From: Lamellibrachia columna
Lineage: Eukaryota; Annelida; Polychaeta; Sabellida; Siboglinidae
NCBI GenBank assembly: GCA_963662155.1
Contig: OY759271.1
Span: 21,152,729-21,216,728 of the forward strand
Length of the DNA stretch: 64,000 nt
Direction of reading: 5' to 3'
Position 1 is the stretch's first letter. Every line of letters starts with the position of its first letter. The notes under the pieces are model-generated. The model was given only the letters and a program-made list of their open reading frames with translations. It did no database searches and had not been told where the DNA came from. Made by a program: the position numbers and the translations under genes. This document shows, in pieces, positions 20,881-31,983 of this stretch.

Positions 20881-21040
20881 CTAGTTTTTGAGCCACTTTG
20901 CGCGAACCTCCACCATCTGTGCTAGTGAGGTAAACCCAAGGTACTCGTCACGCATTGTAGGTTCTTTGTTAGTTGTGTCAACAAAACGAACACCAAGAGA
21001 AAGCTTCTCTTCTCCCGATATAATATAATATAATATAACA
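20881..21040 (-). pseudogene. hAT transposase, upstream piece
   Basis: The minus-strand frame reads EEKLSLGVRFVDTTNKEPTM and then RDEYLGFTSL. This is the segment that directly precedes the YDG block in ZMYM1-like hAT transposases (DUF4371 region). It ends with a stop at 20,881. Orientation and family agree with the 18,755-19,550 pieces, so both derive from one element. Confidence 0.75.
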
Positions 21041-21229
21041 AATATAGGATTTTTACATTCAGTTTTGGTGGGCGCTTGCCGCTTTGAGATGGAATCTCGC
21101 GCTGAATCTCGTTGAGTAGCGTTATAAGTCACGTAATTAATTAAGCGATAACACCTTTACATTTACCAACATGTCCACATTCAATGGACAATAATGTTAT
21201 AATTGTATATAATTAAATATATCACATAG

Positions 21230-21347
<118 letters not shown>

Positions 21348-22290
21348 CCACTTTCTAGTCCATGCTTCTAGTTGTCTCAGGTCTTTCTGTAATGTTACTT
21401 GGTCAGATTGAGCAGTCATTTGTCGGAATTTCTTGGTATCATCAGCGAACATGTGATTAGGTGAGTCTACCACATCAGGCATGTCGTTAATGTAGAAGAC
21501 AAAAAGCATTGGTCCAAGTACGCTTCCTTGCGGAATGCCGGTGGTGACGGGAGACCATGATGATTTGTTACCATTGACGAGAACACGTTGGCGTCGTCCC
21601 TCCAGGAAGGCTGCAATCCATTGCAACACCTTGCCGCCTATCCCGTATCCTGCCAACTTAACTAGCAACCTCTGGTGTGGGACTGTGTCGAATGCTTTGG
21701 CAAAATCGAGGTAAATTGCATCCGCACTACCTCCCTGCTCTATGGCTTCCGTCCATTTATCAAGGACCTCAAGTAGCTGTGTAGTGCATGACGTCCATGC
21801 ACGAAGCCACGCTGAAGACTTGACAGTACGTTGTTTCTTGTCATGTGCGCCATCACTTCATTTCTAACCAACTTCTCCATCATCTTGCATGTTACAGAAG
21901 TGAGACTAACGTGGCGGTAGTTTCCTGGCAAGTGTTTCAGGCCCTTCTTAAATATTGGGGTGATGTTTCCCTCTTTCCAGTGCTCTGGTAACGTCCCCTC
22001 AGCAAGTGATTTGGTGAATATTTTTTGGAAAGTTTCAGTCAATCAGTCAATTCAACCAGAAGACGTGGATGGAGCCCATCCTGTCCTGACGGTTTTGTAG
22101 TCTTTAGTGTCTTCAAAATCTTCTCAACTTTCTCGTTTATGATCAGAAAGTCAGCCAGCTCTGTGTTGTGCAGTCTATTCTCAAATGTGGGGATGTTTTC
22201 AAGGCTTTCTATGGTGAAGACACTTATGAAAAAGGCATTGAGTACTTTTTTCTGTCTAGATATTTTATTAATCACGGTAATACTTTCAAG
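21348..22290 (-). pseudogene. LINE reverse transcriptase fragment (CR1/jockey-like, second family)
   Basis: Minus strand from about 22,280: LNAFFISVFTIESLENIP, GQDGLHPRLLVE, then LPEHWKEGNITPIFKKG, NYRHVSLTSVTCKMMEKL, FVHGRHA, AGYGIGGKVLQWIAAFLEGR, TGIPQGSVLGPMLFVFYIND and the catalytic FADDT. The sequence stops after LEAWTRKWH where the microsatellite begins, so the thumb and 3' end are missing. Frameshifts lie near 22,040 and 21,720. It differs in sequence from the LINE at 13.7-15.1 kb. Confidence 0.88.
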
Positions 22291-22799
22291 TTATCTGTGT
22301 TGTTTAGCATTCATTGTCTAAATAAACTAATAAGAATTTGTAAATTTATCAAAATCATAATTGGTAAACTTAACTAACATTGACTGTTCTTATTACTTTA
22401 AACTGTTTACAACTGGAATTGCTTATCGATTAGAAACTGCTTAACCCCTTTTGGCATACAATTCGCGTGAACCCATCTTCGAAGATCGTCTGGAATATTA
22501 TCTTTCATTTCTTGCATCATGCCCTCCTCCTGAGTCACTAAGCTTCAGCAAAAACTCAAAACGTCTGTCACCGCTGTTAAGGATGGTTAAAGTATTGTGT
22601 CCCCCTGTGACTGGAGGTATAAGAGTTGGTAAGTTGTGGTATTGGGGAGACCGGGGATAGATGTAGCAAAAACCGCATATTTCAGGATTGCGGTTCAAAT
22701 TGCTACCCGATCGAAAGTTTTTTGATGCCAACGAAATCGCAAATATCTCCCGTTGATAGCAAGTGCATAAATAAATAAATGCTTAATCAGGCCCGTAGG
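22291..22799. other. Unassigned
   Basis: No recognised gene or repeat. Confidence 0.4.
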
Positions 22800-23165
22800 C
22801 TGGGGAGTGCGTGCATATATTTAGGGCCGCTGAGATTGGAGAGTTCCGCTTCTCCAGACAAATGTTTTTTGGGCGGCCGAGACAAAAACGTTACTCTTCG
22901 TCAGACAATTGTTGGGGGGGGGGCGAGACTGAAGAATTCTGCTTAGTCTTCCTCAGGGTCAATAAGGTTGTTTAATGGACAGCTACAATAGTAACTTTGA
23001 ATAAGTCGATTCAGTGGGCCATATGTATAAATTTAAGATCTACACGATCCTAAGTCTATCCGTTGAGTTAACATGTTAAAAATAGCGATTAACTTATATT
23101 TAGGCGAATGCCCTGTTAATATTTATAATAGTCTTAATACGAACAAAATGCGTATCAATGTGTCA
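22800..23165. repeat. Unnamed dispersed repeat, copy B
   Basis: Same order as copy A at 15,190-15,790. Two or three units of GAGTTCCGCTTCTCC/ACAATTGTTGGGGGG type are followed by CCTCAGGGTCAATAAGG, ACACGATCCTAAG and GCGAATGCCCTGTTAATATT. The tandem part is shorter than in copy A. Confidence 0.75.
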
Positions 23166-24377
23166 ATATTAAAAAATATATATTAGGTCTATATCTAATC
23201 GCATGTCCTCAAATATGATTATTATTAAATGGCAATCGTTGTGTCATCAAAGTGTCCGCATAGGATAGGCCCCGGCATCACGAATATTCCACGCCTTCTA
23301 CGGTAACCAAGCCGGCCAGAATGATTCATCAGATCAGATATGGAGTGCTGTAAAGTCTTTTTGATAAAAATCATATCTACAGTATATATAATTCTAAGAT
23401 CACAACATGTGTGGACAACCTACTGGATTTTTTTTAGACAGCCCTTAAGCAAAGAAAACCTTTCAGCAAAACGGTGCCGTTTGCCACTATAACCGATTAT
23501 GGTAAGCCGTATTTATACTTTTCATGAAGTTCTAACAACCCAAATATAATATATTAAATAAAATGTTATCACTAGCACAAACAACTCCAGCTAAAACAGC
23601 TAAATGTACTTGGCCACTTATTAAATAGTGCATCCACATTAATTAAAATCGCGTTTTTATTTTAGAATTTGTGAAAATAATTTTGGGTCATCTTTATTTA
23701 TTGAACCACAGGTCAACAACTTTTATTGAATTAGTTTATCCGATGTATCTACCTTAAAGGATAATAAACAGTATTGGAATCCGCAACTGTTAAACATTAA
23801 TATAGATAATTACCTTCCCCTACCCTTAAAACAACCCTCTCCTCGACGCCGCCCATTGCACGCTACACGTTCACACTGTGTGTTGCAGTGTCGACGAAAG
23901 GATAGGCGGGACGTTGTACAATTTATTTATTTTATATATACCCACATCGCGGACAGAATGATATACATTATCGCTGTCAGACCACGGGTTGGATGACATA
24001 TATCCGCAGGCCGGAGGTTGCCGACCCAATCAATTGTTGTAGGCATATGTAATGATAAAAATATAACTTAACTAGTCAATACATAAAAACAAAATTTTAA
24101 TGGACAAAAATGTGTCCAAAATTGCAGTTTTCGGGGAAATCCCCCCGTTCGGCCCGCAAAAAGAGTTCTGCTTTACATAAAAAACACACCCACCCAAAAA
24201 TCACCCGCTACTGTCCTGCCTGTGTAGAGTTTTTCTGAACTGAACAACGTAGTGTAGTCTTGCACTGAAGAATAATGCAGTGTATTTGTCCAATACTAAC
24301 AATTGATACATTGTTTTCACAGTCATTGAGATTGACTGCTTCATCACGTCAGGCTCATTGTCATCAACTTAACTTCA
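23166..24377. other. Unassigned AT-rich sequence
   Basis: No gene or repeat recognised. Confidence 0.4.
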
Positions 24378-24478
24378 TGCCGGGCTGCCTACCATTACGG
24401 ATTTTCCGTAATTATTACGAATATTTAACACAGATTACGGTATTACGGAAACTGCCGCCGTATTACGGAAATAAAAAT
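24378..24478. repeat. Short dispersed repeat with TTACGGAAA motifs, copy 1
   Basis: It contains GGGCTGCCTACCATTACGG, AATATTTAACACAGATTACG and ATTACGGAAACTGCCGCCG. The same string of motifs occurs at 45,355-45,435. Confidence 0.75.
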
Positions 24479-24701
24479 ATATTACTATGGAACATTAATT
24501 AAATACTGCCTGTCTTATAATTCGACATACCCGTTATCCAACGCAACGCTAACTACAGCGTGTGGCAAATTCGGTTGACTGGCAAAATCAGTTGACGTGG
24601 CAGATTTAGACTGTGAGAAATATGTCAAGCCAATATCATTTTCTTGGAAGCCGGCCGCCCGCCAGTAATTACATTGTATCCACCTGCCACTCAACATCTC
24701 T

Positions 24702-24702
<1 letters not shown>

Positions 24703-24769
<67 letters not shown>

Positions 24770-24778
24770 CGCGTGGTG

Positions 24779-24834
<56 letters not shown>

Positions 24835-24840
24835 TGTGTG
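24703..24840. repeat. (TG)n(CG)n(TGCG)n compound microsatellite
   Basis: About 30 TG dinucleotides, then GCGCGCGCGCG, then about 15 GCGT tetranucleotides. Open frames of Cys/Val or His/Thr repeats over it are artefacts. Such a tract can adopt Z-DNA. Confidence 0.96.
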
Positions 24841-26229
24841 GGGGAACCCAACACAAAATGAACTTAACGATTTTACATGTTTCTACATAAAACATCATAA
24901 CAAGAATACTGCTCAATATATTTGATTCATGTTTGCTTTATGTTATAGCTTATACATATGGCTCGAGGGAGGGAGGGAGGGAGCATCACTATCAGTGGCT
25001 GACGGAGCCATTGATTAATGTCTGCTGGTGTCTAAACTATCAATGCATGTGACCAGACTTTACTGTCTGTGCACTTACGAATAGTTTAACTATGCAAAAG
25101 GAATGGGATTATTTACATTACTTCGCGCATTAATGAGAAGTTAATTAAAACAGCTTAATTGTCGAAACGGGGTTAGTTGGGCCACCGAAGGCCCAAGGGA
25201 GGGTTACTTGAGCAGCGGTTAAAGAACGAAGACGAGTGTTCTTTACCCCAAAATACATCAAGGAATTAATTTTTCCGTGCACATTATGACATCGGATAGC
25301 TACAGGGCAACATATTAGCAGTTAGTTACACTTGTTGCGATTGGCCTGTAAGTCTATATTAATTAATTGTGTCAACTTATTAATTAACCATGTAGAGTTG
25401 TCTGAAACGTGTTACGCCCATTGAGTAGATGTATTGGCCGAGTTATTATGAAATTTTAGTACAATGCTTACGCAAATTACACAAATAAAGCTGTCGCTCA
25501 ACTTACCCCACACCAAGTGTTAGCTAGTTATGAAAAAGAAAAAAAAATGGCTCAACTAACACTACGTTTCCCTAACTGTCAACCACTTCTTCATGGTTAC
25601 ATCTAATCACCACACGAGCAACATTCATAGGTTCCAAACAACCATCACAAGTCTGCAGTTCTTTAATTGTATCTTTGATATAACTTAGAGCAAAACACAA
25701 GTCGTGGCTTTGGGGCTATGCACCTAAAAGAGATAATAAAAACTAATCATATGCAATTAAAATGAAGAATATTATGCCACTGGTATACTCAGAATGTGTT
25801 CTAAAAGTGGGAGATTCTGGTTATTTCTCCAGTTGACTGAGAGCTGACATGTGACACATTAGCCTAATTAAGGTCGGCATACACAGAATCAACACAAAGT
25901 CTGTATAGTGATTGTCAAACTGTCAATATATCACTCATTGACATCCGAGCCAATAAAATGCTTGCTTAAAAACGCCGAAAAGGCTACGTGGGCAAATAAC
26001 CAGACGCATTCTAGTGCGGCACGTAGACTCCACTTAGCGAATCTTTTCGGGCCAGAACAATTCGATTCTCTTAAGCGGCGCACTTTTATACAGCAGGAAT
26101 AGGGAATGATTTCGTCCCAGGCAAAACATTTGATTCTACAAAGAGGCTGATTCTGGTATCCTTGATTCTGTTAAGTAAAGTCCGCTGTAGTAGCAAACAT
26201 TGAGCGTGCTGAACGTCTGCTTCTTTCGA
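24841..26229. other. Unassigned
   Basis: No gene recognised. A short GGGA tandem lies at 24,967-24,982. Confidence 0.4.
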
Positions 26230-26480
26230 ACATTTAAGCCAGACGTGTGCGGGGTAGGTTAAAATGACAGATGTCTACCATGTCATTTTTCGTTTCAGCG
26301 TTCGTTCTAAGTGATGCCCAGTTGAGGTCTGATATGAGAGTTGTTACGGTTCCGAGTATGCGTTCATAGTTGTTTTCAATCAATGTTGTTGCCTTCTTTT
26401 GAATTCTAATCGTGTTTTAATATGTGTAATATAGTATCGGGACCCAGACGACCGATGTGTATTCCACATTGGGTCTTACG
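26230..26480 (-). pseudogene. LINE reverse transcriptase C-terminal scrap
   Basis: On the minus strand VRPNVEYTSVVWVP is followed, with frameshifts, by IQKKATTLIENNYERI and LISDLNWASLRTN. This matches the RPxxEYxxxvW, RIQrrA and LnwpsL order in the C-terminal part of CR1/jockey-like reverse transcriptases. Confidence 0.65.
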
Positions 26481-27789
26481 ACACATCAACATGCTTCTAC
26501 CTGAACTGTTTCAGAACAATTGGAAATATTTCGTCCCGTATTAAAAAAAACCGCACCGCATACATTATGAAATATTTGTCAACGTATGAATGCTTTCCAG
26601 TGTGTAAAGTGCTGTCCCCGTTTGAAATTTGAATGACTACACGTGCTGCCGTCTGGTGTCATGTTGGAAAACTATACACCCCTTTTCAGAGTTTGGACCC
26701 ACCCATAATCTCACGCATGTTTCTCGACACAACTTGGCAGCTCTGAATTAGCATAGCCATATAGGAATATAGGAATAGGTGTATAAAAATGCATTTTCAT
26801 TTGGCGAGCGAATGTTGCTAGACTTTGACACTCGTGACTTAAGTTACGGTTATATAACAGTATGTCGTGGCCCATGAAATTAACATGATGTGGGTTCAAC
26901 AAGGTTTTCCTAGTAAACCACTGGCGTGATATCCTTAACTGTAGTTGCAAGTGGTTATGTTTTAGCAACTCTTATATGTGCATAGGCCCAAAACCATGAC
27001 TTTTGTTTCCCTTCAATTTTAATGTATTCAGATATGTGACCTACTGATTCATAGTCCACATATATTGGCATTGTGACTTCATTGTGACTTCATTGCCCTA
27101 CGATGTAGCCATTCCAACAGCATCTTCTTTCACCGGCATATTCATTATGATGCTGTCATCTGGTTTAAGATTGTTTTAAATGTAAGCCATGTCCACCCTA
27201 ACTGTGGTCCCTACGAGTTCATTCAGAGTATCTCCGGTTTGGTTTCAACTGCATCTGAAGACGTGGCAGTGGACCAGAACCGCCAACGTAGAACGGAACC
27301 AAAGACGCAACGAAGAAGCCAAAGAGAAAACCGTCAGTATCAGCAGCAAAGGGGAAATATGACCGTGGGTCATATGACCGTGGGTCATATGCGGCGATCC
27401 CTTCGTGAACTGTAGACATCGGGCGATGTGGCTACGGCGTCAGTTGTAGCATTCAATGACTGCACACCCACAGTGCGTTGTTTTATCTGCCCTAACAGCG
27501 ATAGTGACTAAGTGATGCATTTTTAGCAATAGGTTGTTTCACTTCAATATTCGTATGTCAAACGATTGAGAAAGACTGTTACTGTTATTGGTCAAGACAC
27601 CCCCACTGGACAACTTTTTAAATTAACGATAACATACTGCGTTGTCCTGCGTCACAAATGTTTTGGTATTATATACTATATACACACAATGACGGTACAA
27701 GTACCTGAACATAGTAAGTCTGTGAATAACTATATGTGTGACGTCACCAAATTGTACAACTAACGACAATTTGGCTTCAGTCATCTATA
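26481..27789. other. Unassigned
   Basis: No recognised gene or repeat. TATA at 27,786-27,789 is the left target duplication of the LTR element. Confidence 0.4.
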
Positions 27790-29612
27790 TGTAACCGCGG
27801 AATCGCATGAAGACGGGAAATGGTGATTTCCTTTATTTTGTATAACAAAAACTATATCAAAAAAACCTGTAAAACATACAAAAATATTATTACTACATGC
27901 ACTACTACAATAGTTACACAGGATCATTAATCAACAGAGTCAAAAACATCTATTCCCTGCATAACATTGGTACATAATTATTACCTATAGATTATCTCCG
28001 ACACCAAATAGCAGGTTGGCACCTGTGGTATTTGTATCTAGATTTCTATCCAGCAATATGCCATGACCGACTTAGTACCAATAAGATACATAGGTTTATA
28101 GTCTTTAAACACTGTGTCAACTCCTAAGTGGTGAAGTATACAACAAATATACTCAGCTAAAAATGCAGCTACAATTAATAAAAATTTGATGTACTCCATG
28201 AATAACACAATATCAGTTATGCTTAACATCCCTTATAACATATAAAGGTACACAATCCTTGGAGACTACGATTACACAAATCAGTACTAATACCCACAAA
28301 CACACATATATATATATATATGCAGTGTCTATAATTTGTTCCTTAAGATAGTTATGGATGACCGTCAAATTAAATGTTTCCTAACCTAATAGTAATACTT
28401 CATGACAACCCATAAAACCAAAATAACAATGCTCACCCCAACTGGGCACTGCAGGCCTAATCAAAAATGTAAAACTGTGTCTGAGCACCGACTCAGTGCA
28501 ACCACATCCTGCATTTTACAGGGGGTCATCTGCACCTGTAAATGATATACAACCAATTATCAGTTGTAAATGAATAAACAAAAGAGTGACTAACTACATT
28601 ATTATATGTATGCTAACACAATGGTGTCACCAGAAATGTATCAAGATACCAATACTACATTAAATGATCAAACCAACACTAGATCCCTGTTTACAAGTTA
28701 CTATCTAGTGTGGCCCCAGCTTGCTCTCAAGCATTTGTCCCTTGGGAATATTTCACACACCCTACCCAGCCAGTGCCACATGGTGATTAATCACGACAAC
28801 ATCAAAGAGAGGGAGAGTGCTCCAGTCTGATTCTGGCTTAACTGTACAGAATGTTATATAATTATACCACACATGCACAGTCCCTGCATAATGTATTTTG
28901 TCTATAATAATACATTAACTATATGTAACAGTACTAAACATGAATAAACTTAACTTTCTAACCTGTTCTACCAGCTACTGGCTACAAGCTTTCAAAATGT
29001 CATTAAGCCCTAGCTGCTAACAAACAGCTGGTGGAGACATTCCTCCCTAACGTCCAGACAGTTCATTTGCTCCCCATCTTCTTAGCACATCAGTAATCTG
29101 AGTCACTATTAAGTAATTACAACTGAACATATAAATATGTTTACATAGAAAGATGGAAGATTCTCTAGTAGACATTTTGGTACCATTGTAAATTGAAAGA
29201 ATTCATTTTCTAAGGTATAACAAAGTATTTAGAAACTTACCAAAACAGGGTTGTTGTTGTCTTGTTGACAGTGGGATCAGCCTGGCCCACTGGGACACAG
29301 CCCCTCCCCCTGACCACATGTGACCACTGTCTCTTGGGTAAATGTTTTATTTAAACAACTTAATTATTAGTAACAGGACCAGCAATGGACACAATAAATG
29401 CAATTAACCATAAGACAAATAGTTATAATAATAATAACTAATTAACTAGATTATCTATAGATTACCCAGGGTGCTGCCATATGGTGGCAAGTAATGGCAC
29501 CATCAACCCTGTGCTCTTCTGGTATTATCGCGTGACCTTTGCTGGGTGACCGGCGGTGTGATTGGTGGGGCAATTATAAATTACTAAATGTCCAGTAACC
29601 ATGCCGGTTACA
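27790..29612 (-). repeat. 3' LTR (element on minus strand)
   Basis: 1,823 bp, with TGTAACCG/CGGTTACA ends. It appears identical to the 31,984-33,806 copy at a constant offset of 4,194 bp. It includes a short (AT)n tract at about 28,310-28,322. Confidence 0.95.
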
Positions 29613-29622
29613 TACCCACCTG
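29613..29622 (-). promoter_or_regulatory. Polypurine tract
   Basis: On the minus strand CAGGTGGGTA directly precedes the 3' LTR start. A purine-rich run in this place primes plus-strand DNA synthesis. Confidence 0.7.
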
Positions 29623-29692
29623 ATTAAATTGTTGCTATCCCATGAGCAACTGAACAAATATACCCAACTTTTTTTTTTTTTGCAATAGTGAT

Positions 29693-31981
29693 CTATATAT
29701 GATTATTGTTAGCTGTTGCTGCCTGCGACTGCAACCAAGCTGTCTGTAACATGGAGCCTAACTTTGAGCTCAACTCGGCTCCTAAGCTTGACATAGCTTC
29801 ACTCAATTCGCCAAACGATGGTTGCACCAATAGCTCTGTCGTCTGGAGAGCAGCAGACCGTGGTAGATTATAGGGATTTGGGTTGCGGCCAGCAGTGGAA
29901 CGCTTAGTTCTCCTAAGTGTCACTGTTTCATTCTCATCTGCTGATCCGGCCGTTGATATGGAAGTCGCCCGCCTAGAGCGCTCAGACCGGCTCTTGATCT
30001 TGACGAAACGCTTCCGGCGAGACTGTCTCAGAAATGGCTCCGAAGAACCGTTGCTGTCTGAATCTACAGACAAACAGCTGCGCGCCTGGGTACCACTCCA
30101 CCCCACATCTTCAGCCTGGGCTTGCCGATCACCCCTGGTTTCCAGAGCCGTTGTCGGGTCACTCTGGTGTGACTTGTCTATTGTAGGAATGGGTGTCGGC
30201 GATTCCTCTTCCTTCAAACTGTTATGCCCCTCGAGATGTGTTGGATGAAACACTGGTGGAGCAGGGGAGGTCGGAGGTTCCTCTTCATGGTAATTTCCAT
30301 TGCGAATTATCATCCACCTGTTGGCTGGTGTGGAGCTACCCTCCGAGATTGACTCCCCGTGTCCATCTGTTTCATGTTTCCGCAACTGTTTTCTCTCTTC
30401 TGGTGCCTTAGCAGTGTTCTCATTAGGGATCCGTATATCCTTAATATCCAGTATCGCAGAGCGATGCACCACCCTGGCTTGTCCCAGACCATCGAACCGA
30501 TGGACACGATATAAAGGACTATTTGGACTCATCCTTTCTTCGACTCTGTATGGAATAGCCACCCACCGATCCTGGATTTTATTTCGTCCTAGGATTCCTC
30601 TATTCCTAAGAAAAATTCTATCCCCAGGCTGCAGTGGCGCATCCGATCCCTTCTGGTCATGCCTGGCCTTCCTGATCCCAGCTGCTTTGGCTAACCTCTG
30701 TCCAGCTAATTCAAATGCTGCCCCAAGTCTGTGCTGATGCTCCTGTACCCAATCACCATACCCTTTACCTAGGTGTGACAAAGGGCTATCCCCATCCAGT
30801 AGCTCATCCACGGGAAGTCTGGGTTCTTGCCCGAACATCAAGAAGTAAGGCGAGAAACCTGTGGCAGCGTGGGGTGTAGAATTGTACGCAAAGACCAGCT
30901 CCTGCAAATAACGTGGCCATTGTCTCTTCCGTTCTGGCGGCAGAGACCGCAGTAGATCGTGCATAGTACGATTGAATCGTTCGCACTGGCCGTTCCCTTC
31001 CGGATGATACGTAGTGGTACGCGACTTCTTTATTCCGTAAACAGAACACAGAGCCTTAACTACATCACTCTCGAAATTTCTTCCCTGGTCACTATGGATG
31101 CGTCTAGGGACCCCATACCGATAAAACCAATCTTGAGTCAAAACCTTTGCTACCGTAGATGCTTTTTGATCTTTTGTTGGAATTGCCACAGTGAATTTGC
31201 TGAAGGCATCTGTCATCGTTAGGACATTTTCACGTCCATCCGAAGCCTTCTCTAACAAAGTGAAATCTATTGCCACTAACTGGAGGGGTTTATCCGCTAA
31301 AAGATGGCCCATGCTCGGTTTCACCGTAGGTCTTAGCGCCTTTGCCGTACAACAACTTGAACAACTGGCACAATACGAGTTCACATCTTTGCTTATTCCA
31401 GGCCAGAATGCTCTCTTTCTCACCAAAGCAAGAGTCCTATCTCTTCCCTGATGTCCACTTCCATCATGAAGAGCTTCCAGTATTGACTGTCTCAAACTGG
31501 TTGGCAATGCAAGTTGTAGCGTTCCTTCCCCATTCTCAAAGGACTCAACATATAGAACGTTGTCCGTACACACGAATTGGTCCCATTTGTTGTACCAACG
31601 ACGAGCAACTGCTGGCATCTTCTGCAGTTCAGTCCGACCTGGCCTTGTGCCTTTCCTCCACACAGCCACGACTTTACTCAAAATAGGGTCTTGACTCTGT
31701 AACTCAGCAAGTTGCTGCTTTGTATACCCTGGAAGTGGGGATACTGCTCCCATCTGTTTGGCTTCTTGGCCCAATGCTGCTGCTGTCATATTTTCCTCTA
31801 CGCTCTCCATCATCACTTGGTGTCGCTCTTGAATCTCGTTGGGTATTGCAGATGTAGACAACGTACCCACCACTGTTTGATCCACTACCAACTCGGTCAA
31901 TTCCACTGCTACAGAGTTCGTTTCCACTACAGCTACCACTGGTTCTCCAGGCGTGGGTTCGGATCCCACTTCTGACACCAT
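29693..31981 (-). CDS. Integrase-only pol polyprotein of the LTR element
   Basis: An open frame of 762 codons, if translation starts at the Met whose ATG (31,979-31,981) overlaps the primer-binding site; an earlier in-frame Met lies in the LTR at 32,002. Residues below count from that earlier Met. The first about 90 residues are leader-derived. An HHCC zinc-binding domain follows (H179, H184, C211, C214), then a DDE core with D246 (AIDFT), D305 (HSDQGRNF) and E341 (QCERFN), spacing D-X35-E. GFSPYFLMFGQEPRLPVDE and a C-terminal GDRIFLRN/RVHRF segment follow. The tail of about 230 residues is Ser/Arg/Glu-rich and carries RRTKRSTAGRNPNPYNLP, seen in animal Gypsy pol. The active site looks intact. 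Protease, RT and RNase H are absent. Confidence 0.9.
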   Translation of the reverse strand: MVSEVGSEPTPGEPVVAVVETNSVAVELTELVVDQTVVGTLSTSAIPNEIQERHQVMMESVEENMTAAALGQEAKQMGAVSPLPGYTKQQLAELQSQDPILSKVVAVWRKGTRPGRTELQKMPAVARRWYNKWDQFVCTDNVLYVESFENGEGTLQLALPTSLRQSILEALHDGSGHQGRDRTLALVRKRAFWPGISKDVNSYCASCSSCCTAKALRPTVKPSMGHLLADKPLQLVAIDFTLLEKASDGRENVLTMTDAFSKFTVAIPTKDQKASTVAKVLTQDWFYRYGVPRRIHSDQGRNFESDVVKALCSVYGIKKSRTTTYHPEGNGQCERFNRTMHDLLRSLPPERKRQWPRYLQELVFAYNSTPHAATGFSPYFLMFGQEPRLPVDELLDGDSPLSHLGKGYGDWVQEHQHRLGAAFELAGQRLAKAAGIRKARHDQKGSDAPLQPGDRIFLRNRGILGRNKIQDRWVAIPYRVEERMSPNSPLYRVHRFDGLGQARVVHRSAILDIKDIRIPNENTAKAPEERKQLRKHETDGHGESISEGSSTPANRWMIIRNGNYHEEEPPTSPAPPVFHPTHLEGHNSLKEEESPTPIPTIDKSHQSDPTTALETRGDRQAQAEDVGWSGTQARSCLSVDSDSNGSSEPFLRQSRRKRFVKIKSRSERSRRATSISTAGSADENETVTLRRTKRSTAGRNPNPYNLPRSAALQTTELLVQPSFGELSEAMSSLGAELSSKLGSMLQTAWLQSQAATANNNHI
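31950..31980 (-). promoter_or_regulatory. Primer-binding site, complementary to tRNA-Leu
   Basis: Minus strand just inside the 5' LTR, after three A's: TGGTGTCAGAAGTGGGAT, then CCGAACCCACGCC. This complements the CCA end of animal tRNA-Leu (CAG type). The match continues past the usual 18 bases through the T-arm to about 31 bases, with one mismatch. Confidence 0.85.
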
Positions 31982-31983
31982 TT

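Noticed and set aside
24515..24925. Cys/Val- and His/Thr-repeat open frames
   Set aside because: They cover the (TG)n(TGCG)n microsatellite.
28038..28830. 63- and 74-codon frames present in both LTRs
   Set aside because: They recur only because the LTRs are duplicates; there is no homology or coding signal, although the frames could be tested in related LTRs.
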